61,031 nucleotides of DNA from Robinsoniella sp. (lineage in GTDB: Bacteria; Bacillota; Clostridia; Lachnospirales; Lachnospiraceae), in contig JALEVQ010000105.1 in NCBI GenBank assembly GCA_022788205.1, positions 1-61,031 on the forward strand, given 5' to 3'. Position numbers and translations under genes: made by a program. The notes under the pieces are model-generated. The model was given only the letters and a program-made list of their open reading frames with translations, did no database searches and was not told where the DNA came from. Below, piece after piece: positions 15,513 to 23,000 of the stretch. Each line of letters opens with the position of its first letter. Position 1 is the stretch's first letter.

Positions 15513-17027
15513 ATGAGAGAAGAGTCTATGGTAAAGGTTTTGGCTGTTGTAATGATAAGTATTGCTCTATCTTGGGTTATATGTTCAAGAGATCGTGCGG
15601 AAAAGGGAAGGAAATGTGGTAATGACCGCCAAAGATATCTGCCATATCTGGCGGGATATTTGCTGCCGCTCTTTCTGGTCGTGGTGGCTGGATTGTCCAT
15701 GGTCTGTTATGGAATACAGGTGACGGCACAAATGACGCTTTCTATGTGTTTTCGCATCTTTGTGCACATTAGTATTTATTATGCAATGTTAATCCTCGTG
15801 TTGCGATTTCTTCGCAGACACATTAGAGCTAGGACCTGTGCGATGCTTTGGCTGATTCCAACTTCTCTCTATTTCACAGAGGAAAGTTGGATGGAAGTGT
15901 CAAAGCCATTGCTGGTGATTCACATGCCGGAGAAGATGGCATGGGTTTTGTTTTTTCTGTGGATGCTTGGCTTTTCAGTGGTACTTATCTGGAAATTTAT
16001 CAGTCATGTGTCTTTTCGCTCTCATATTTTGAGGGATGCTGTGACAGTTACAGATCCTGCGATTCTGGAATTATGGCAAAGGGAAATAGAACGAGCTCAA
16101 ATTCGGGAACCGAAATTTAAGCTTGTCGTCTCACCAAAGACCACGACACCATTGTCTATCGGTCTGTTTGGAAGTACAACGCAGGTTGTACTTCCAAAAC
16201 GATCGTACACATCCGAGGAGCTGATGCTCATTTTTCGGCATGAAATCATCCATATTGGGAGAAAAGATGCCTGGGCAAAATTCTTTCTGGTATTTTGCAC
16301 AGCGATGTGCTGGTTCAATCCTCTGATGTGGATTGCCATGCGCAAAAGTGCAGAAGACTTGGAACTGAGTTGTGATGAGACTGTTCTGCTGGATTCAGAC
16401 GATGAGACACGATATCAGTATGCAGAGCTGATCCTCGACACTGCGGGTGACGAACGTGGATTTACGACCTGCCTTTCCGCCTCTGTATCCGCGGTACGCT
16501 ATCGATTGAAGAATATTGCGAAACCACAGAAGCGCTCTTCAGGGGCAATGACTGTCGGCGTGATATTCTTTGTCCTCTGCATGAGCTATGGATATGTCGC
16601 CCTTACCTATGGCAGGAGTACTGGAGATGAGGTCATTTTTCAGTCGAGAGACAGTAAGACTTGTACACTAAAGTATGCAACAGAAGAGGACGATCTGAAT
16701 GTGATAACCTATGCATGTAAAGATAGAGCTGCCTTCCATGAGTATATGTCTAAGCTGAGCATGGAGCAACTTACGGGAAATTATTCCTTTACGGGTGATG
16801 GAAGACAGATTGAACTGGTCTATCAGACTCCGGAAGGCATCCTGTGCATTGATTTGTCGGATCATGGAATCAAGCTTGTTCCTCTCTATGGAGAGAAGAG
16901 GGCAATATCTCATTATTATTTGAGGGAGGGTGTGAATTGGGAGTACCTTGACACTTTGCTTGTGCCCTCAGTTTTCCAGGAAGGTGCTGTCTGCAAAGAT
17001 GGTATGTTTCAGATCATGAGCATTTAG
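15513..17027 (+). CDS. BlaR1/MecR1-like M56 membrane metalloprotease
   Basis: A 504-residue protein with membrane helices at about 7-24, 45-68, 80-100, 140-163 and 335-357. The zinc protease motif is HEIIH at 243-247, with the third ligand probably in the ELSCDE region. After the last helix comes an external domain of about 145 residues that does not resemble the penicillin-binding sensor of BlaR1 (no SxxK or KTG seen). So the signal is probably something other than a beta-lactam. It likely cleaves or triggers cleavage of the BlaI-type repressor. ATG 15513 and 15528 are both possible starts. Confidence 0.82.
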   Translation: MREESMVKVLAVVMISIALSWVICSRDRAEKGRKCGNDRQRYLPYLAGYLLPLFLVVVAGLSMVCYGIQVTAQMTLSMCFRIFVHISIYYAMLILVLRFLRRHIRARTCAMLWLIPTSLYFTEESWMEVSKPLLVIHMPEKMAWVLFFLWMLGFSVVLIWKFISHVSFRSHILRDAVTVTDPAILELWQREIERAQIREPKFKLVVSPKTTTPLSIGLFGSTTQVVLPKRSYTSEELMLIFRHEIIHIGRKDAWAKFFLVFCTAMCWFNPLMWIAMRKSAEDLELSCDETVLLDSDDETRYQYAELILDTAGDERGFTTCLSASVSAVRYRLKNIAKPQKRSSGAMTVGVIFFVLCMSYGYVALTYGRSTGDEVIFQSRDSKTCTLKYATEEDDLNVITYACKDRAAFHEYMSKLSMEQLTGNYSFTGDGRQIELVYQTPEGILCIDLSDHGIKLVPLYGEKRAISHYYLREGVNWEYLDTLLVPSVFQEGAVCKDGMFQIMSI

Positions 17028-17054
17028 ACTTTATGCTTCCCCCTATATTCGACA

Positions 17055-17592
17055 GAGAACAGTCGGATATAGACTTCTGCCAAACCATGATGTCAAGAAT
17101 GAAGGCGCTTTTGAGACACAAAAGGATTTCAGCAATGTTCCTGCATGGAAACAGTGGCTATCTCTGATTATTCTGGTTCTCACACTGCTGGCAATGATTT
17201 TTGAGGATCAGATTGGGATCAAGCTGTGTATCTCGGGTGCAATCGGAGCGCTGCTGTTGATCCTGACAGGCGTGATCTCAGAAAAGGATGCTTTGAAATC
17301 GATTGATCTTAAGACGATCTTTTTGTTTGGAGGGACGTTGTCTCTGGCAGCAGCTCTGCAAAGTACGGGGGCAGACCCAAGAGCAGTTTTGATGGCTTGT
17401 GTCATAGGAGGATCCTGCGCATATGCAACGTCGATCGGAATGCCTGCCAATACGATGGTAGTGGGAGCAGGAGAAGATTTATAGACTATGTAAAAGCAGG
17501 TTTTCCATTGATTATCATTGCGACAATCGTAAGTATGATAATTCTTCCGATTGCCTTTCCGTTCTTCCCGGCGCAGAGAAGAGGACAATGAC
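17055..17592 (+). pseudogene. Degraded SLC13/DASS-type anion symporter
   Basis: From about 17060 one frame reads GYRLLPNHDV, then a membrane helix and ISEKDALKSIDLKTIFLFGG, GTLSLAAALQSTGA and CAYATSIGMPANTMV, all typical of the C-terminal half of divalent anion:sodium symporters. At 17484 the frame stops after VVGAGEDL, and the end of the protein (RFIDYVKAGFPLII and on to FPFFP) continues in the next frame to 17592, so a small deletion shifted it. The N-terminal half is gone. Likely former substrates are tartrate, malate or related dicarboxylates, given the neighbours. Confidence 0.8.
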
Positions 17593-17634
17593 ATCATAGA
17601 AATTGAACAAAGCTTCTGAAAAGGAGGCAAAAAA

Positions 17635-17817
17635 ATGGATAAGAAACGGACCACAGGGTATGGGTGGAAAGTACTCTGTCATGGGAGTTCACATTGAAAA
17701 TACAGCGAGACATCCTTCCACAATTGGAGTTGCCGTGAACGTAGGCTGCTGGTCACACAGAAGAGGACATATCATTTTTGACAGAGATCTCAATTACACA
17801 ATTTCCTGACAACACCG
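17635..17817 (+). pseudogene. Fragment of tartrate dehydratase/fumarase alpha subunit
   Basis: The frame reads GPQGMGGKYSVMGVHIENTA, RHPSTIGVAVNVGCWSHRRG and [13 protein letters not shown] before a stop. This is the C-terminal iron-sulfur part of class I fumarase/L-tartrate dehydratase alpha subunits (TtdA/FumA type), including the cysteine in VGCWSHRRG. The front of the protein is missing, and the open frame from 17603 begins with unrelated residues. It runs straight into the beta-subunit remnant, so one deletion removed most of both genes. Confidence 0.8.
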
Positions 17818-18042
17818 ATCTCCGCGGAAGATCTGGAGGATATACATATCGGTGATATTATTTACTTAAACGGAAGCATGACAACTTGCCGCGATGTGGC
17901 ACACAGAAGACTGGTGGAAGGCGGAAGAGAGCTTCCTGTCGATGTGAGAGATGCTGCTATTTTTCACGCAGGACCGATCATTCGCCCGCTGGAAAATGAC
18001 AAATTTGAGATGGTATTCAGTACACCGAAGAACTTTCAATAA
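17806..18042 (+). pseudogene. Fragment of tartrate dehydratase/fumarase beta subunit
   Basis: About 78 codons with [33 protein letters not shown] and [12 protein letters not shown], the N-terminal half of TtdB/FumA C-domain proteins. It begins without a start codon or ribosome site, right at the end of the alpha remnant, and ends early at 18042 with PKNFQ, losing the second half that holds the rest of the active site. No function expected. Confidence 0.8.
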
Positions 18043-18084
18043 AATATGAAAAATCATGATATTTTGCCCCGGCATTAGAATTAT

Positions 18085-18115
18085 ATGACAACAATAAAGA
18101 GATTAATGGTATAAT
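18085..18115 (+). promoter_or_regulatory. Promoter of the phosphoesterase-rubrerythrin gene
   Basis: TATAAT at 18110-18115, with a weak -35 (ATGACA at 18085-18090 or TGACAA at 18086-18091) 18-19 bases upstream. The leader is about 35 bases and includes AAAGGGTAG before the ATG. Confidence 0.5.
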
Positions 18116-18156
18116 AGTAGACATATTACAAATTATTTTGAAAGGGTAGAGATATC

Positions 18157-19419
18157 ATGGAAAAGAATAAAATTCAGAAAATTATGCAGCCGATCATACA
18201 TCTTCCAAATGTGAACTCGGTTGGAGTGATCGGAGATCCAGGGTGTGAGGGATTGGGAACCTACAACATGAAAGTGTATGCATCGGTCTTGGAAAAGAGT
18301 GCTCAGGATGACATCACGCTGATTGCGGGTGATCTGGTCCCTATAGGAAATCAGCACTATTACGAAGAGATCAGTGGTTTGACAGAAGTCATTGCACATA
18401 ATGATATCTATGTGCTGCGGGGAAATCATGATACAGGAGCGTATGTGGATTATTTCGGGAGAAAGAACTATGCATTGCTCGCGCAAGATTTTTCGGTGGT
18501 GATTCTGGACAATGCGATGCGGACCTTTGAGGAGGAAGGGCTGGAACTGTTAAAGCAGGTCTTAGAGATGGAAGAGATTCATCAGGTCATCATTGCATTC
18601 CACATTCCACTTCCGAATCATTTTATCCGAAATTCTGTTTCAGAGGAAGAGTTTGAGCGGCTGAAAAATGTATATGGACCATGGAAAGAGAAAGTAAAGT
18701 ACTTTTTGTGCGGTCATGTACATTCCAGATTTGAGGATGTGGTGGACGACATTCCTATGATTTGCACAGGCGGCGGAGGCGCCCTCATAGAGGATGTGTC
18801 AGAGGAGATTAAGGCGTGTGACGTAGAACACCATATCGTTCACTTTTTTGTGGAAGAAGGAAAGCTTCAATACCGGTTTGAGAATCTGGCAGAAAATGGC
18901 TATGACAGAGAGAGAAGAATGGCTATTCTGAGGGAAAATTTAGAGAAAACCGTGGCGGGTGAACTGATGGCTCATCTGAAATATCTGATGTTTGCAGACC
19001 GGGCGCGAAGGAGAGGCATGGAGAAGATTGCGAATCTCTTCGAGGCGCTGGCATCTTCAGAATATCACCATGCCAGAAATTTCTATTCTGTCATTGAAAA
19101 CCCTGCACCGTTTGGAGAATCCGTGCAGACATTTATCCCGGGGGAAGCGTTTGAGTATGAGCGCAGTTATCGAATGATGGAAGAATATGCCGACGAGAAA
19201 GGGGCTCCACTGACAAAACGTGCGTTTTCGGGAGCGGCGGCAGCGGAGAAAGTTCATGCAAAACTGCTGAGTGAAGCGGCAGATATGGAAAACTTTGATA
19301 AGGGGAAGGTTTTTGTGTGTCCGATTTGCGGCTATGTGATGGCAGGGGATCACATTCCAGAGCGCTGTCCGGTGTGCGGAGGTCCTAGCCGGCAGTACGA
19401 GGTGTTTGAAGCAAAATAA
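18157..19419 (+). CDS. Metallophosphoesterase-rubrerythrin fusion protein
   Basis: A 420-residue fusion in one uninterrupted frame. Residues about 20-235 are a calcineurin-type phosphoesterase: GDP at 26-28 (where DxH is expected), AGDLVP (57-62), GNHD (89-92), His149 and GHVH (186-189). Residues about 255-375 are a ferritin-like rubrerythrin domain with Glu269, the SEYHH pair (301-305) and EKVH (364-367) as di-iron ligands. The end is a rubredoxin knuckle with CPICG (388-392) and CPVCG (404-408). Rubrerythrins reduce peroxide in anaerobes. The missing DxH histidine may alter the phosphoesterase metal site. Joining these activities suggests a redox-controlled phosphodiesterase; that role is inference. 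Confidence 0.85.
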   Translation: MEKNKIQKIMQPIIHLPNVNSVGVIGDPGCEGLGTYNMKVYASVLEKSAQDDITLIAGDLVPIGNQHYYEEISGLTEVIAHNDIYVLRGNHDTGAYVDYFGRKNYALLAQDFSVVILDNAMRTFEEEGLELLKQVLEMEEIHQVIIAFHIPLPNHFIRNSVSEEEFERLKNVYGPWKEKVKYFLCGHVHSRFEDVVDDIPMICTGGGGALIEDVSEEIKACDVEHHIVHFFVEEGKLQYRFENLAENGYDRERRMAILRENLEKTVAGELMAHLKYLMFADRARRRGMEKIANLFEALASSEYHHARNFYSVIENPAPFGESVQTFIPGEAFEYERSYRMMEEYADEKGAPLTKRAFSGAAAAEKVHAKLLSEAADMENFDKGKVFVCPICGYVMAGDHIPERCPVCGGPSRQYEVFEAK

Positions 19420-19435
19420 CAGGGGAGGAACGTGA

Positions 19436-19924
19436 ATGGGTATCAGAAATGCCACGGAAAAAGATGCATCCAGGATCGCTGAGATTCTGGTCTACAACAA
19501 TCGGGTAAATTATTGGCCGATTTTTCAGGATGAGAAGTATTCATTTGGGGATCTGCAAGTGATGACAGTCGCCGATACCTATTTGAGCGATCCCGAGAAG
19601 AGAAAGCATACCTTTGTGTATGATGACGGAATTGTCAGGGGATTTCTCGAGGTAGAGGCAAACGAGATCAAAAAACTTTATGTCGACACTTTTTTTCAGG
19701 GCAGAGGGATCGGTTCTGCGATGATCGAGTATGCGATTGCAGAAAAGCAGGCAAGGTATCTGTGGGCACTGGAGAAAAATGTGCGTGCCATCCAATTCTA
19801 CAAAAGACACGGGTTTTGTGTGACAGAGGAGCGTATCTTTGAAGAGGGAACGACAGAATATCTCGTCAAGTTAGAGAGCGTGGCTGGCAAAGATGAGCAA
19901 AGAATGGTATCTTTTGTGAAATAG
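19436..19924 (+). CDS. GNAT-family N-acetyltransferase
   Basis: A 162-residue acetyltransferase. It starts with IRNATEKDASRIAEI, has strand EVEANEIKKLYVDTFFQG leading to the acetyl-CoA loop QGRGIG (88-93) and helix SAMIEYAIAEK, then LWALEKNVRAIQFYKRHGF. It is an amino-group acetyltransferase of unknown acceptor, with a W/Y-rich N-terminal region (NYWPIFQDEKYSF) seen in some YhfO-like and small-molecule acetylating members. It starts 16 bases after the fusion gene with GGGAGGAACG upstream, so the two form an operon. Confidence 0.85.
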   Translation: MGIRNATEKDASRIAEILVYNNRVNYWPIFQDEKYSFGDLQVMTVADTYLSDPEKRKHTFVYDDGIVRGFLEVEANEIKKLYVDTFFQGRGIGSAMIEYAIAEKQARYLWALEKNVRAIQFYKRHGFCVTEERIFEEGTTEYLVKLESVAGKDEQRMVSFVK

Positions 19925-20005
19925 AGAATGGCTATAAACTTGCTGGATGAGAGGATAAAAAATGAGGATGATTCGTTCTCTGAAAGGAATGATCGGAGGT
20001 TAAAA

Positions 20006-23000
20006 ATGGATTGGGAGCAGGAGAAAAAAGATGGGATTCTGTCAAAAGAGGAAAATGGCTTGCAATTATCGTGTGAGATAGAGGATGTCGTCAACTATGC
20101 GATCCAACAGAATGGAATTCCGATTATCAGAGAAGTCTGCGTCAAAAATACATCAGAAGAGGACATAGATTGCCTGGTGATCAAGATAGACTCCAACGAC
20201 GGATGGATGGAACCATCGCAGATGGGAATTCAGAAACTGAAGGCAGGGGAAGAACGGCATCTGAAGAAGTTTGAGGTCAGTTTGGATGGAACATATCTGG
20301 CATCTCTGACGGAGAGAATCGTCAGCAAAATTCGAGTGCGGGCGTGTTTGGGAGAGAAAACGCTGGCTTTAGAAGCAAAGGAAATCACAGTGCTGGCGTT
20401 CGATCAGTGGCCAGGTCTTTTGTATACACCAGAGCTTTTGGTCGCATTCTCGATGCCAAATCATCCGGTGACAGCGAGTCTGCTTCAGATGGCGTCGAAA
20501 TATCTGGACAAATGGATCCATGAGCCAGCTTTGGCGGGATATCAGTTTGATGACCCAAATCATGTGAAAACAATGGCGGCGGCGGTTTACGCTGCAATAC
20601 AGCAGAAAAATATCACCTATGCAGAACCGCCCTCGCATTTTGAAGCGTTTGGACAGCGCATCCGGTTGGCAGATGCCGTTTTGGATCAGCACATGGGGAC
20701 CTGCATGGATTTGACACTGTTATATGTGGCATGTCTGGAAGCGATGGGATTAAATCCAATTATGGTCATGACGAGGGGACATATCTTTGGAGGCGTCTGG
20801 CTGATGGAAGATTCGTTTCCCGACATGATTATGGAGGATCCTTCTCAGCTGGAAAAGAGGATGTCAAAAGGCATCCATGAAATGATTGTAGTAGAGTGCA
20901 CTGCGATGTGCGCAGGCAAGACACTCAGCTTCGATGAGGCAGTCACGATCGCGGAGCGGAACGTATCCAACTATAAAGAGTTTTTGTTTGCCATTGATGT
21001 GCGCCGTGCCAGAAGTATGGGAATTCGCCCGCTCCCTGTCCGCATCAAGACCAATGATGGATTTGAAGTGAGGCATGAGGAGAGAAGAGAAAAAGAGATT
21101 ACCAGAGCGCCGCAAGAGGTAGGCATCACGTTTGATTTCCAGCACCCCCAAGAAAAAGAGAAGGTGACGAAGCAAGTTCAGTGGGAGAGAAAACTTTTGG
21201 ACATGAGTATGCGAAATATGCTGATTAATCTGCGCATGACAAAGTCGGTTGTCCCGCTGTTATCCTCTGATATCAGCATTCTGGAAGATGCTCTGGCAGA
21301 CGGAGAGGAATTTCAGGTCCTTGCGCGCCCGGCAGATATGGTGGTCTCGGGCAGCGGGGTACAAGTGGAAGAGCTGAGTGAATTAGGAGCGTTTGCAGAG
21401 TTCCTTGCTTTGGAGAGCAGACATAGAAGACTGCATTCTGTGTATACGGAAGGCGAACTGGGCAGCTGTCTGACCAAAATATATCGGTCCGCAAAGTCTT
21501 CGATGGAAGAAAATGGCGCCAGCACACTGTATCTGGCATTGGGGATGCTTCGCTGGGTGGAAGGAAAAAGAAAGGCATCTGTGCGCTATGCGCCGATCGT
21601 GCTGCTGCCGATCGAAATACGTCGAAAACCGGGAGGCAAAGGATACACCATGCGCATGAGAGATGAAGATGCGCAGATCAATATCACTTTGCTGGAATTT
21701 CTGAAACAAAATTTTGATTTACAGATCTACGGCTTGCAGCCTCCACCGACGGATGAGCATGGTCTGGACATACCAAAAATCTTTGCGATCGTGCGCCGTG
21801 CGGTGATGAATTTTCCGATGTGGGATGTGGTGGAAGTGGGAGTGATTGGAAACTTCTCTTTTTCTCAGTTTGTGATGTGGAATGATATCCACAGCAGGGC
21901 GGATTTTTTGGAGCGGAATAAGATTGTCCGCAGCCTGATGCACGGCGCCGTGGAATGGGACTGCGCGATCCCGGAAAGCGTGGAGAGCGATGAGGCGTAT
22001 CTTCCGGTCACAGCAGACGCTTCTCAGCTGAGAGCCATCAACATGGCGGCAGCAGGCGTAAGTTTTGTACTGCATGGACCGCCCGGAACCGGTAAATCGC
22101 AGACGATCACTGCGATGATTGCCAATGCATTGACAAGAGGAAAAAGGGTTCTCTTTGTGGCTGAAAAGATGGCAGCTCTCGAGGTTGTGAAAAAGCGTCT
22201 GGCAGCTCTTGGCATCCAGAATTTTTGCCTGGAATTGCACTCAAACAAGGCGACAAAAAAGGCTGTGTTAGACCAGCTGAAGACGGGGTTAGAGATGGGG
22301 GTCTGGGGATCTCCGACAGATTATGAGAGAAAGATTGGGCAGATTCGTCAGATGCGCACAAAGCTGGATGCTTATGTTCAGAGCCTCCACAGAGAGAGGG
22401 ATTTTGGAAAGAGCCTTCGCGAGCTGATTGATCTGTATGAGACGATTCCAGAAACGGGAAAAAATCTCTGGTTTGACCGCGGATATGCAGCATCACTGAG
22501 AGAGTCGGATCTGCAAGACCAGATTCGCCGCTTAGAGCGGTTAATCGCAGCGGCAAAAGCGATTGGACATCCCTGCAATCATCCGCTGAGAGCAGTGCAT
22601 CAAAGGGAATACACACAGCGATTAAAATTTGAGCTGGAAGAGATGGTGCTTGCTTATAAGGGGAAACTGGAACAAATCTGCGATGATATGAACTGTTTTG
22701 CCGAGAAGATGGATTTGGAGAAGCCTGTGACAGAAAAGCAGTGGAATGACATCATGGATTATGCCAGAAGTGTCATTGTGGCAGAAGAGATACCAACGTT
22801 TCTGGTCAATGCAAAGTCTATCGACGAAGAGTTTTCTATTCCAGCTTCCTACATGAAAAAAAGAGATGCATTTGTGGCAGAAAAGGAGAAGTTTTTAAAG
22901 TTGTGGAATGAAAGCTTCCTGCACATGGATATGAATCCATATCGGGCGAAATATGATCAGGCAAACAAAAAATTCTTTGGAAAAAAGAGGGCTTTGGCTG

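Noticed and set aside
19928-20005. Earlier start of the giant gene
   Set aside because: ATG 19928 has no ribosome site, while ATG 20006 has GGAGG at ideal distance.
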